Assembly (NCBI RefSeq): GCF_021556455.1
Contig: NZ_JAKGCV010000007.1
Span: 1-54,129, forward strand
Reading direction: 5' to 3'
Source: Streptomyces fuscigenes
GTDB lineage: Bacteria; Actinomycetota; Actinomycetes; Streptomycetales; Streptomycetaceae
Length of the DNA stretch: 54,129 nt
Shown here: in pieces, positions 1 through 8,045 of the stretch
How the letters are laid out: every line of letters starts with the position of its first letter
Position numbering within the stretch: position 1 is the first letter of the stretch
Translations under genes and position numbers: made by a program
The notes under the pieces: generated by a model
What the model was told of the DNA's origin: nothing
The model's input: the letters and a program-made list of their open reading frames with translations, nothing else
Database searches by the model: none

Positions 1-160
1 CGCGCGGTCACCTTCGGAGACACGACGCGCGTTCCTACGGAACGCCAGCGATGCCACCGCGCTTCGCGCGATCGGTCGGCCTGCGGCCTCCCTTGGCTGG
101 TCACCTTCGGTGACCTCGGACCTTCGGTCCGGGCCCGGCCTTCGGCCGGTCCTGCTGGCT
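1..160. repeat. Telomere-like tandem hairpins, left end
   Basis: Six perfect hairpins follow each other, each with a three-base loop: 30-44 (arms CGTTCC, loop TAC), 58-70 (CGCGC, TTC), 78-88 (GGCC, TGC), 99-115 (GGTCACC, TTC), 118-130 (GGACC, TTC) and 135-149 (CCGGCC, TTC). Closely packed palindromes with three-base loops are the known architecture of Streptomyces linear replicon ends, where the 3' overhang folds for end patching. I infer that this is at or very near a telomere. The first bases do not match the common chromosomal telomere that I remember, so this would be an atypical type. Confidence 0.7.
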
Positions 161-886
161 GGCTACGAGGAGCGGGGACCTCGTTTCGGGGAAATCCCCT
201 GGTCTTACGTGGTTCTGATGGGGCGTCTCCGTTGTCCTGGTGCTTGATGCCGGGCCGGCCTCTCTCCTCCTCGTCCCTGCATCACTACATTATGTACCCG
301 CCCCCACCGCACGAAAAACCCCGCCACGACACACCGAACTGACGAACCATCACCACAACACACCAACAACCACCCCCCTAACTGGTCTATACTACTAATT
401 CCCATAAACACTCCCTAACCCTGCAAAAATTCCCCAAATATGCATGAATAGCAATACCCTGCCAGCACCCCAAAACAGCCTTTCCTTTTCCCCCGTAGAG
501 GCGGGCACCGATACACAAGCGCTCTAAAATGGGTCTACCGAAATAGCGGCGGCCCGTAGGGGCGGTTCCTTTCTGCCGATCTTCGGCTTCCGGTCTGAGA
601 CGTAGCGCCGGACCAAACTCGACCTTGGACATCTGCGGCATGACCAGGACCTTTCGCCAGGAGCACCTCGATGCTGTCCTGGCAAGTGCCCCAGTGACGT
701 CGAAACTCCTACCGCCTCGCCACCACCCGACCCGGGCCGAAGCCACGGCCAGCTGTGGGAGCTCCTGCTCTCGCCTCCACGGATAGCGGGTCAGCGCGGA
801 ATCGCCTGTCACCCGTGCGGGGCACCAAGGCCGAATAGGCTGCCCCAGCACACCGAGCACCTGATGGCAGACGGCAGAGGTACCAC
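161..886. other. Subtelomeric gene-free stretch with G-poor strand
   Basis: No convincing gene is visible. The plus strand from about 295 to 485 is strikingly poor in G and rich in A and C, and locally much more AT-rich than the rest of the window (for example around 395-455). Open frames on the minus strand here lack a good ribosome site and have atypical composition, so I leave them out. The stretch may be a spacer, a promoter region (TATACT at 388-393) or the site of a non-coding transcript. Confidence 0.4.
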
Positions 887-1744
887 ATGCAACTGACAGA
901 GCACGAGCTAACCAACCCTTGGGAAGGCGTCCTGATTACTCCACTGGCTGGCTCTGACGTCGGCGTTCTGGTCTTGGCGGGCTCCAGCGGACGCATCGAA
1001 CGTGAGAGAGCACGCATCCTTGCCGAGCATGGCATTGCGACCTTGGCGATCCGCTGGTTCGGTGGGCCCGGACAGTCTCCGGGAATCTGCGAAGTCCCCT
1101 TGGAAACCTTCATCAACGCCATCGATCTTCTCCGCTCCAGTGGGGCGCGCCGCATCGGCATCCTCGGCGTCTCCAAAGGGGCTGAAGCAGCTCTGCTCAC
1201 CGCAGTGCACGACCCGCGCGTGGACCTGGTGATTGCGCTGTCGCCGACCTCGCGGGTCTGGTGCAACGTCGGACCAGGCCGCGACGGCAAACGGCTGCCT
1301 TACCGATCGTCCTGGACGTGGCGGGAGCAGCCACTTCCCTTCGTACCGATGGACGATACCTGGCCGGCCACACAACCGAATGGCGGTCCGGTGGCGATCC
1401 GCGGATGGTACGAACTCAGCGAGACGACCTTCAACCATCTGGTTCCTTCGGCGGAGATACCTGTTGAGAAGGCCCAGGCTGATCTGCTGCTTGTCGCGGG
1501 AGGCGACGACGCGATGTGGCCGTCCCTGCCCTTCGCCGAACAGTTGGCGCAACGTCGGCGTTCGGCCGACGTCCAGGTGGAGCTGATCACTCGCCATGAT
1601 GCTGGCCACCGACCACGACTTCCGGGTGAAAGCCCGGTGTCGGCCTCCCCGCACTTCCAATACGGCGGCACACCCGAAGCTGACGCACTCCTGGGCGCGG
1701 CTGCCTGGCGACACATTCTCGACGCGCTTGGCAGCGGAGGCTGA
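887..1744 (+). CDS. Alpha/beta hydrolase, BAAT C-terminal-domain-like
   Basis: The 285-residue protein has an alpha/beta-hydrolase fold. The nucleophile elbow is GVSKGAE with Ser96. The acid is probably in GGDDAMWP (about 205-212), and the histidine is in HDAGH near residue 240. Ser within G-x-S-K-G-x-E is characteristic of the acyl-CoA thioesterase/BAAT C-terminal domain, which cleaves or transfers acyl groups from CoA thioesters or related esters. The N-terminal BAAT domain is absent, as in many bacterial homologues. There is no signal peptide, so it should be cytoplasmic. The ATG is preceded by a modest AGAGG. The gene stands alone and ends at a strong hairpin. The substrate cannot be inferred. 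Confidence 0.72.
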   Translation: MQLTEHELTNPWEGVLITPLAGSDVGVLVLAGSSGRIERERARILAEHGIATLAIRWFGGPGQSPGICEVPLETFINAIDLLRSSGARRIGILGVSKGAEAALLTAVHDPRVDLVIALSPTSRVWCNVGPGRDGKRLPYRSSWTWREQPLPFVPMDDTWPATQPNGGPVAIRGWYELSETTFNHLVPSAEIPVEKAQADLLLVAGGDDAMWPSLPFAEQLAQRRRSADVQVELITRHDAGHRPRLPGESPVSASPHFQYGGTPEADALLGAAAWRHILDALGSGG

Positions 1745-1788
1745 CAGACGGGCCTCTTTGCCGTTCTGACGCCGGACGGTCCGGGCTC

Positions 1789-1822
1789 GACGGCCCGCCG
1801 CCTTGAGGGGCGGCGGGCCGTC
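1789..1822 (+). terminator. Intrinsic-type terminator hairpin
   Basis: A perfect 14-bp inverted repeat (1789-1802 and 1809-1822) with a six-base loop lies 45 bases after the hydrolase stop. There is no long T-tract, which is usual for Streptomyces terminators. Confidence 0.7.
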
Positions 1823-2176
1823 ACATGCACTGACGTCATTTCACGCGAACATGCATGAGGCCCGCACCGGCACTCGCTGCCCAAACGGCTGGACAAACGC
1901 TGCTACTGAAAGGGAACGAAGCCACTGTGGCCATAGGCCGTTCAGGGGCCGGTTTCCGGTGAACGCGCCAAAGGCGCACGGCGTTTCGGCCGCTAAGGCC
2001 CGCTAGGGAAGTGTGCGGCGTGCCGTGTGGCGCCCTGGGCCACGCCCGGGAGAAAAGGCTCTGAGGGCCCTCTCGCCGCCTTTGCTGCGCCTCGGCGGTC
2101 CTGCTGCGCCCTGGAACGCGAGAAGGCCCCTAGTCGCCTGGTACGACGTCCGGGGGCCTTCGGCGGGGTGTGGGGG
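1823..2176. other. Intergenic region with a weak hairpin
   Basis: I see no gene here. An 8-bp inverted repeat (2123-2130 and 2153-2160, arms AAGGCCCC) just past the end of the leftward terminal-protein-like gene could be its terminator, but the 22-base loop makes it weak. Confidence 0.35.
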
Positions 2177-2794
2177 TCAGGCGCCAATGCTGATGCTCGA
2201 TACGTAGGCGTAGGCGGCGTACATGGAGTCGAGGTCTTGGATGACGTCGAGCCAGATGTCGTCCATAGCGTCCACGTCGCCGTCCGCGTAGGCGGCCACG
2301 ACGTCGTCCCAGATGTAGCGGCCTTGGATGCTGCGGACCTGGTCGACGTTGTGGCGTGCGCGTCCGCCGGTGCCGGGGCCGGCCGAGTAGCCGCCCAGGA
2401 CGTGGGACTGGTCGACGGGGTAGATCTCGATGCGTCGGCCTTGGCCATCGTTGTTGAGTAGGCGTACGAGGGCGCCGGAGCGGATCAGGTTCGCGCGGCG
2501 TCGCTCCTGGTATGCCTTCTCCACGGCGTCGCGCTTGGCCGCGCTGGGGTGTCTGCCGGCCTTCCAGGAGCGCAGCAGGCGGGGGCTGACGCCGTGCTCT
2601 TGCAGTGCCTTTTTCCCGGCGGGGCTGGAGAGGTAGCGCAGGCGGGCGTTGAGGCCGCGGTGGGTGGTGATGGGTGAGGTGATGCCGCCTTCTCGGACGA
2701 GGCGGTCGACTTCGGCCATGAGGGCTTCGGCGCCTTTCTTGCCCTGGGCGCCGAATTGCTGCCATGCGGGCCACAGTTCGGATGCTCTGGCCAT
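2177..2794 (-). CDS. Candidate telomere terminal protein (Tpg/Tpc-like)
   Basis: The 205-residue protein is close in length to the Streptomyces terminal protein Tpg (about 185). It has a basic N-terminal two thirds, an HTH at about 60-98 (HGVSPRLLRSWKAGRHPS) resembling the Tpg motif region, and an acidic, aromatic C-terminus from about 160. That layout is what I remember of Tpg. Terminal proteins bind the telomere and carry the hydroxyl that primes end patching. Its ATG overlaps the stop of the polymerase-like gene upstream (TAATG), so the two are translated together, as in tap-tpg operons. Position 2 kb from the left hairpins supports the role. Overall sequence identity to Tpg is low by eye, so it could instead be an unrelated small DNA-binding protein. 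Confidence 0.5.
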   Translation of the reverse strand: MARASELWPAWQQFGAQGKKGAEALMAEVDRLVREGGITSPITTHRGLNARLRYLSSPAGKKALQEHGVSPRLLRSWKAGRHPSAAKRDAVEKAYQERRRANLIRSGALVRLLNNDGQGRRIEIYPVDQSHVLGGYSAGPGTGGRARHNVDQVRSIQGRYIWDDVVAAYADGDVDAMDDIWLDVIQDLDSMYAAYAYVSSISIGA

Positions 2795-4200
2795 TACTGG
2801 TCGCCTCCGAGCGTGTATGTGCGCTTCTGTTTCACCTGGGACAGGTCGCGGCCTTCCCCGAACACCTGGCGCCAGTCACCGGCGACGTGCAATTCGTCGG
2901 TGCCGGACATTTCGATGACTGTCAGTCCGGACGCGTGTGCCTTCTGTGCTTTGCGCCAGAGGTTCGCGAATGCTTGCGCTCGGATAATGTGCATCCAGTC
3001 GGGCCGTCGAATCTCGCGGTTGGCGCTGGATTCTCCGATGGTGGACACGAACTTAGAATACATGAACTTCACGTATTCCGTGGTGAGTTCGTCGTCTTTC
3101 GCGATGGCTTCCTTGCGTACTTCCACCAGGGCGCGGCGCATTTTCTCGAGCAGCCCTTCGGTGCTGCCAGACGTCAGCGACTCGTGAATGGTGGGCGCCT
3201 TGCACAGGCCGTTTTTCGCGCAGTCGAGGAGGAGGCGAAGCGTGGGTTCTGCGATCCACAGGTCGCCTGGGACCTTCCGGGCGCCGAGCGGATTGGGGAG
3301 GTCGGAGGTCGTCCACTGGGGCGGGGTGATGCGGTGGATGCCCGAGCGTCGGGGGTCGAGGGCGGCCTCGTCACCGGGCGAGGGCACCAGCCGGCCGATC
3401 GGGAGATGGGTCTTGAGCGCGGCGAGGTAGGCGGCGTTCATGTCCAGGGCGGTGACGTCCAGGCGCATGAGGCCCGCGCCGGCGGCGCGGTGCAGCTCGC
3501 TCGCGCGCCACTTCGGCCGGCCTTCCCACACCTCGTCGGCGCCCTTCTGGCTCTTCTTCTTCAACAGGTCGGCGGTCGGAGGGAACTCCGTGTGCTCGTA
3601 GCGGCCGCCGACGCGGGAGAACTTGAACAGGGCCATCACGTCCGGAATCGCGCTCCTGGTGAGCGCCGCCTTCGCTGTCTCCAGGTCGCCCTGGTGCTCC
3701 GTCAGGGTCCGCGTGACCGTCGCCCGGATCTCGTCCGCGAGGGGGGCGGAGGGGGACGTGCGCCGCCGAGGCGCCGGGGCCGGGGCCGGGGCCGGGGCCG
3801 GCGGTTGCTCGGGCGACGGTTCGGGCTGCGCCGGCGCGAGGGGCGCCGGCACGCGCTCCGCGGGCGGCGCAGCGGGCACGGCGGGCGGGGGTGTGACGGG
3901 TGCGGGGCTGCCGACGGTGGGCACGGGAGCCGGCGGTGTCTGCCGTCCGCCCCGACTGTGCAACGCGGGGGCGAGCCTCTCGGCCGCGTGCGTCGGCCCC
4001 GCCAGCAGATCCAGCGGGAGCATCCCGTAGTGCGCGGCCAGCAAGTCGACGTCATCGAGGGACCAGGAGCGTTGCCCCTTCTGCTTGCGGGACACCTGGC
4101 CCTGAGTCTGCCCGATACCCGCAGCAAGGTCCGACTGCCGCTCACCGGTCTGCGCCATCAAGGCGGCCACGGTGAGCCGCAGCAGATCTTGAGTACTCAT
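2794..4200 (-). CDS. HTH protein with family-B-polymerase-like motifs (Tap/Tac-like candidate)
   Basis: The 468-residue protein has three parts. Residues 8-66 are an XRE-type HTH (SDLAAGIGQTQGQVSRKQKG). Residues 85-150 are a Pro/Ala-rich linker. The C-terminal domain (150-468) contains three segments in the order of DNA polymerase motifs A, B and C: LDMNAAYLAAL (252-262, like Dx2SLYP), EYVKFMYSKFVSTIG (375-389, like Kx3NSxYG) and MSGTDELHV (431-439, like YxDTDS). I infer a priming or patching polymerase for the plasmid ends, acting with the overlapping terminal-protein-like product. In-frame starts at 4212 and 4206 are alternatives. A 35-bp palindrome begins 18 bases upstream, suggesting autoregulation by its own HTH. 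No strong ribosome site is seen, so the mRNA may be leaderless. Confidence 0.5.
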   Translation of the reverse strand: MSTQDLLRLTVAALMAQTGERQSDLAAGIGQTQGQVSRKQKGQRSWSLDDVDLLAAHYGMLPLDLLAGPTHAAERLAPALHSRGGRQTPPAPVPTVGSPAPVTPPPAVPAAPPAERVPAPLAPAQPEPSPEQPPAPAPAPAPAPRRRTSPSAPLADEIRATVTRTLTEHQGDLETAKAALTRSAIPDVMALFKFSRVGGRYEHTEFPPTADLLKKKSQKGADEVWEGRPKWRASELHRAAGAGLMRLDVTALDMNAAYLAALKTHLPIGRLVPSPGDEAALDPRRSGIHRITPPQWTTSDLPNPLGARKVPGDLWIAEPTLRLLLDCAKNGLCKAPTIHESLTSGSTEGLLEKMRRALVEVRKEAIAKDDELTTEYVKFMYSKFVSTIGESSANREIRRPDWMHIIRAQAFANLWRKAQKAHASGLTVIEMSGTDELHVAGDWRQVFGEGRDLSQVKQKRTYTLGGDQ

Positions 4201-4217
4201 CACCATGACCACAAACT

Positions 4218-4252
4218 AGCATGCAGAATGCCAATCTGGCATTCTGCATGCT
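4218..4252. promoter_or_regulatory. 35-bp perfect palindromic operator
   Basis: Arms of 16 bp (4218-4233 and 4237-4252) match perfectly around the three-base spacer ATC. The core is ATGCAGAATGCCA on each side. It lies between the leftward polymerase-like gene, which encodes an HTH, and the rightward small gene at 4339. It is therefore placed to control both. I infer an operator bound by the XRE domain of the 4200-2794 product. Confidence 0.65.
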
Positions 4253-4338
4253 GTTTGAGTCTGCGGTTTCCACCCCCCGCGCGCCGCTTGGCCGGGAGGA
4301 CGCGGCGGCTCGGGGGCCAGGGGTGCAGGCTGGGGAGC

Positions 4339-4551
4339 ATGGCAGATGTTCCGATCGTCGTGCACCGGCCGTCGGCCACCGGCGGCCGGCGCGTCACCAT
4401 CCGCGACCGCATCGTCGGTCTCGCGCACTCCGACCACGACCTGATCGTCTTCCTCGAAGCCGCGGGCCTACTGGACCCTGAGGGCCTGCTGGACGATCCC
4501 GCGTGGGTCGAATGGCGCGGCGCCCGCCCCCACCACTGGGAAGCCGCCTGA
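4339..4551 (+). CDS. Small conserved Streptomyces protein, 70 aa
   Basis: The product is acidic towards its C-terminus and has no cysteine or membrane segment. The central part (RVTIRDRIVGLAHSDHDLI) and the ending (DPAWVEWRGARPHHWEAA) resemble short hypothetical proteins I recall from Streptomyces genomes and plasmids, but no function is known. The ATG follows a good GGGGAG. The gene diverges from the telomere-like operon across the 35-bp palindrome and ends at a strong bidirectional hairpin. It could be a small DNA- or protein-binding accessory factor; I cannot say more. Confidence 0.7.
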   Translation: MADVPIVVHRPSATGGRRVTIRDRIVGLAHSDHDLIVFLEAAGLLDPEGLLDDPAWVEWRGARPHHWEAA

Positions 4552-4558
4552 GGCGAAC

Positions 4559-4604
4559 ACACGGGCAGGGCCCGGAGCCAGGCGGCTCCGGGCCCTGCCC
4601 GTGT
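4559..4604. terminator. Bidirectional terminator, 21-bp stem
   Basis: Perfect 21-bp arms (4559-4579 and 4584-4604) with a four-base loop sit between convergent small genes. This is the strongest simple hairpin seen in the window. Confidence 0.85.
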
Positions 4605-4615
4605 ACGGAGGGGGG

Positions 4616-4786
4616 TCAGATGGCGTTCGGGTCCTCGCCCACCAGCCGTGACAACAGGCCGACGATCTCTGCATGGTTGCGGTCGATCTTGGACTCCAGG
4701 GCAGCGAGCCGGTCCTCGATGAGGGCGAGGCGGGTGGCGGCCGACCCGGCTTCCACCCGGAGGTGAAGGACATCGGACTTGATCAC
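4616..4786 (-). CDS. Small coiled-coil-like protein, 56 aa
   Basis: From a GTG at 4786 the frame gives a 56-residue peptide with heptad-like hydrophobic spacing (LALIEDRLAALESKIDRNH) and the ending LLSRLVGEDPNAI. It probably forms a coiled coil. The natural start is uncertain. In another frame, an ATG near 4874 begins with MPDDPIAQSGAVAAIGRGD; shifting frame near 4825 would join it smoothly to the helical part (reading LARVDAALSVIKSDV). The gene may thus be frameshifted or contain a sequencing error. It converges on the 4559-4604 hairpin. Confidence 0.45.
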   Translation of the reverse strand: MIKSDVLHLRVEAGSAATRLALIEDRLAALESKIDRNHAEIVGLLSRLVGEDPNAI

Positions 4787-5012
4787 GGACAGGGCCGCGT
4801 CGACCCGGGCGAGTTGTCATCGCCGCGACCGATCGCGGCGACGGCCCCGCTCTGGGCGATGGGGTCGTCTGGCATCAGGTGATCCGTTCATGAGGCGAGC
4901 CGCGCTGGGCGCGGACGACCAGGGTGGCAGGTCCACTGCCGCGGCGTCCGTCTGGGGGACCACGTGCCCGTCGCCCGCCGGTGCCAGCGCGCAGCCGCTC
5001 TAGCGTGCCGGT

Positions 5013-5576
5013 ATGGACGAGAGCCCGATGCCCGAGCCGCTGCGCCACATGATCCACCAGCTGGTCGCCGAAGCGGTGCTGAAGTGCGAGGAAGTGCTGC
5101 GCTACACCCAGCCCGACCTGGTACACGACTGGGAGCGGATGACGCTGTACCGAGCCACGGACGCCGCGGACTCCCTCGACAAGGCCTCCCTGCTGATCGC
5201 GGCCTACTGCCAGCGCGACGGCATGAGCCAGGACAGAATCAACTGGTACCTCCAGACCGACCAGCAGCGCAGCCGCGCCGCCGGACCCGGCTCCTCGGAG
5301 CAGCAGCTACTCGCCGGCCTCCTGGGCGAGCCCGCCCCCAGCGAGGCCGACGACGAGAACGGGATGGACTACTCCTGGGGACAGCGGACTGCCGAACAAG
5401 CCCGCACGCCCGAGAGCGACCCCATGCTGCTCCTCACGCAAGCCTGCCTGCACGGCCTCTCCACGCGCCTGAGCGACGACGTCGACGCCCTCGACACCTA
5501 CCTGCCCACTCAGACCGCCACCACGGCCCGCAACGTCGCCGCGGCCCTGCACGCACCCCAACCCGCCGCCGGATGA
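5013..5576 (+). CDS. Hypothetical protein, 187 aa
   Basis: I do not recognise the family. The protein is mostly helical and acidic, with no signal peptide, membrane segment or catalytic motif. There is a segment rich in polar residues around 85-130 and a helical C-terminus. The ATG at 5013 has no ribosome site, but TAGCGT (5001-5006) sits at the right distance for a -10 box of a leaderless transcript, which is common in Streptomyces. It converges on the double-HTH regulator gene, with a small hairpin (5627-5646) between them. Confidence 0.6.
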   Translation: MDESPMPEPLRHMIHQLVAEAVLKCEEVLRYTQPDLVHDWERMTLYRATDAADSLDKASLLIAAYCQRDGMSQDRINWYLQTDQQRSRAAGPGSSEQQLLAGLLGEPAPSEADDENGMDYSWGQRTAEQARTPESDPMLLLTQACLHGLSTRLSDDVDALDTYLPTQTATTARNVAAALHAPQPAAG

Positions 5577-5684
5577 ACAGCACCCGATTCCCGCGTGGGA
5601 CTTCCGGCACCCGCGCGTAAGACCATCCGGGGTCGACGGGCCCCGGGGCGTGGTCCTCATGCTCGCTGACCAGTGATGCGGTGA

Positions 5685-6776
5685 CTATGTGGCAACAGGC
5701 GAAGTTTTGGACCAGAGTGCGTTCGCTATGCGGGGTGCGGGGATGCGGGGGTAGAGGGCGCCGTATCGGTTGCGGTGGCGGCGGGTGAGGGTGAGGCCTT
5801 CGGTGGTCACTATGACGTGTTGGATGTCGTCGGCTCGTCGTTCGTGGTCTACGAGGACGAGTCCTCGCGCGATGAGCCCTTCGTAGGGGTCATCGCTTTC
5901 GTACCAGAATGGATCGGTTTGAGCGGCTGAGATCGTGTTCTTGGGCATCACGAGGGTGGCGAGGGTGCGCCACTCCTGGCTCGTGAGCGCTTCGGCGAGA
6001 AAGCGTGCGAGCGTCGATGCGGCGGTTGCGGGTGCCGTGTCCAGGCGCGCTCGGAGGTCTTCACGCTCTGTGGCTGCCGCGTTTGCCTGGCGCTCGCTTT
6101 GGGCGTATGCCGCTTCGACTTCGAGCGCGGCGAAGCGCCTGACCATGCTTCGGTACAGGCTCAGTTCGAGGTTGACGAGCCGGCACACCACGCTGACGGG
6201 CCGTCGCAGCAGTGCGGCGACGGCTATCAGGTCGTCCTCGTCAGGGTTGACGACGGCGAGGCGGTGGCGTTCTCGGCCTCGCTGAAAGAGGTGGCCGAGA
6301 TGGTCGGCGATCGCGTCCCGGCGGGAGGCTGCTGCGGGGTGGTTGTTGAGGGCTCGGTGCACCATGCGAAGGGGGACGTGGAGCTGGTCTGCGAGCCTCA
6401 GGAGCAGGGTGCCGTCCCGGGCGGGGAGTACGGCCTGCGTTTCGAGGGCGCGGTAGGCGGTACGGCTGATCTTGAGTTGAGTTGCGAGGTCGGCGGCGGT
6501 GAGTCCTGCGTAGGAGCGGAGGTCTTTGATCTGGGTCAGGTGGTTTCCTCCGGGCTCGTAGAGCTCGCGGGGGTGGACGCCGAAGATGCGGGCCAGTTCC
6601 AGGATCCTAGGGCGTTCGGGTACGGAGGCTCCCGACTCGTAGGCGAGGATCCTGGACTTCGACGTCTTGAGTGCGCGGGCGAGGTCGGCGGCGCTGAGCT
6701 TGTGGCCGTCGACCTCTTTGTTCTGCCGTAGAGAGCGCAGGATCTCGGCGTCGAACTTCGCTGTTCCGCGGGCCAT
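5685..6776 (-). CDS. Transcriptional regulator with two tandem XRE domains
   Basis: The 363-residue protein has two HTH_XRE units: residues about 22-66 (LSAADLARALKTSKSRILAY) and about 82-130 (LTAADLATQLKISRTAYRAL). A longer helical region follows, perhaps for dimerisation, and then a short beta-rich C-terminus containing a winged-helix-like LIARGLVLVDHERRAD. Two HTH domains in one chain suggest binding of a long or asymmetric operator. The ATG at 6776 is chosen because AAGGAGG stands just upstream; a longer open frame exists but has no such site. Direct repeats GGTACCG(T/G)TAAGGG upstream are candidate binding sites. The target genes are unknown. Confidence 0.7.
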   Translation of the reverse strand: MARGTAKFDAEILRSLRQNKEVDGHKLSAADLARALKTSKSRILAYESGASVPERPRILELARIFGVHPRELYEPGGNHLTQIKDLRSYAGLTAADLATQLKISRTAYRALETQAVLPARDGTLLLRLADQLHVPLRMVHRALNNHPAAASRRDAIADHLGHLFQRGRERHRLAVVNPDEDDLIAVAALLRRPVSVVCRLVNLELSLYRSMVRRFAALEVEAAYAQSERQANAAATEREDLRARLDTAPATAASTLARFLAEALTSQEWRTLATLVMPKNTISAAQTDPFWYESDDPYEGLIARGLVLVDHERRADDIQHVIVTTEGLTLTRRHRNRYGALYPRIPAPRIANALWSKTSPVAT

Positions 6777-7109
6777 CCCGGACCTCCTTGCAATTGCGTC
6801 CCGTACGCGAAGGGTACCGTTAAGGGTCACGGGTCGTCGTTCGTGACCTAGTCGAGAGCGCTGACAGCATGTCAAATATCGGCATCTACGCGCGGTGGTG
6901 GTACCGGTAAGGGGTAAAACGTGTTCCACTGGGCGTGCATAAGCGGCAGGGTCAGTGCGACAGCGTGATGCTGTGACTCGTGGGTAACCCTCACAGGAGC
7001 ACGTGCGTCCACTTTTTAAAAACGACGCAACCCGCGTCCAGGAGTGGAATCTAGAACGCGGGCCACGTCTGCCGGCATCGGCATCAGGCGGCGGGTGAGG
7101 TTGCCTTCC
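6777..7109. promoter_or_regulatory. Regulator upstream region with two GGTACCG repeats
   Basis: No gene is seen. Two direct repeats, GGTACCGTTAAGGG at 6813-6826 and GGTACCGGTAAGGG at 6900-6913, differ at one position and are 87 bases apart. They lie upstream of the double-HTH regulator and could be its operators. A short AT-rich run (ACTTTTTAAAAACG, near 7010-7023) is also present. Confidence 0.45.
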
Positions 7110-7334
7110 TCATCCGCCGTTGCCGTGGATCAGGACGAGGATCGCAGTGACGAGAGGGAGAACCTCCGTCGCCAGCTTGACCCATGTCTGCCACGTCACG
7201 CCGTCCGGCTCCTCCGGGTCGTGCGAGTCCGGGAGCTCAACGGGCCGGTTCGGCTTCTCCAGGAGATCGTCCTGGTCCTGCGAACCGGGAGCCCCATCGC
7301 TCCGTTCCTGCGGCGACCTTTCAGAGTCGGCCAT
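7110..7334 (-). CDS. Small tail-anchored membrane protein, 74 aa
   Basis: The start at 7334 follows GGAAGGAG. Residues 1-45 are very polar (Ser, Asp, Glu, Pro). Then comes WQTWVKLATEVLPLVTAILVLI, a single C-terminal membrane helix, and the chain ends HGNGG. This is the topology of a tail-anchored protein with the acidic part in the cytoplasm. I do not recognise the family. It stands alone, reading left. Confidence 0.55.
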   Translation of the reverse strand: MADSERSPQERSDGAPGSQDQDDLLEKPNRPVELPDSHDPEEPDGVTWQTWVKLATEVLPLVTAILVLIHGNGG

Positions 7335-8045
7335 GCTGCCGAACTCCTTCCTCGAGGGGTGACCGGGTCTGTTGACCCGGCCCGGGTGGTAGTGCCCGCG
7401 CGGAGCCCTCCAACCGACCTCTGGAAAGAGTTGAGATGAGACTACCGGGTCAACGCTGCGGCGAATGTCGCTCGAATGGGATCGCAACTGCCATCCTTGC
7501 GAGCGGTCTAGACAACACGTCAGCTCTGCGGCCTTCCCGGAGGCGTTGAAACCGCCTGGTCCGAGGGGGCATTGGCGAATTGTCACGCTCCGTGAGACGT
7601 AAGGGCAGAGGAACACCCCGAAGGACCAAAAGGGATAATTCGGAAGTAAAAAAAGTTGGCCCGTCTTAGCGGAATGTGATCAACCGGACACGCGAATGGT
7701 CGTCTGGCCCCGCCACGCCGACCCGTACGAGGTAGCGGGCAGATCCGCAGCCTCGGGCAGGCCGAGGCGGCCCTCGGCCCCGAGACTTCCGGAAGCAGCA
7801 CTGCAGGCTGCCCACGGCGAGCTTCCCCGCTCCCCGGCACCACCACAGACACACCCGCCCCGTGCGCATGCCGCTGACCACGAGACCACAGGCGGCCAGC
7901 GGGCCGCCGGCTTCCTGATGGGGCGCCAGGCTTTCGCAGGTCAAGGCCTGTTCAGGTTGGCGCGGCCGAGCTGAATTTCGTCTTTCCTCAGGGCAGTCTG
8001 AATGAACGCTCACCCGGCTCCACCAGCACCCAGCACAATGCGTGC
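7335..8045. other. Gene-free stretch of about 700 bases
   Basis: Open frames on both strands overlap without ribosome sites or typical codon choice, and I see no gene I can support. The part from 7600 to 7680 is less GC-rich. A CACAAT box at about 8033-8038 probably serves as the -10 of the next gene, whose ATG at 8046 suits a leaderless mRNA. Confidence 0.4.

Noticed and set aside
387-860. Minus-strand open frame of 157 codons in the subtelomere
   Set aside because: No ribosome site, odd amino acid composition, and it crosses the G-poor segment; nothing supports translation.
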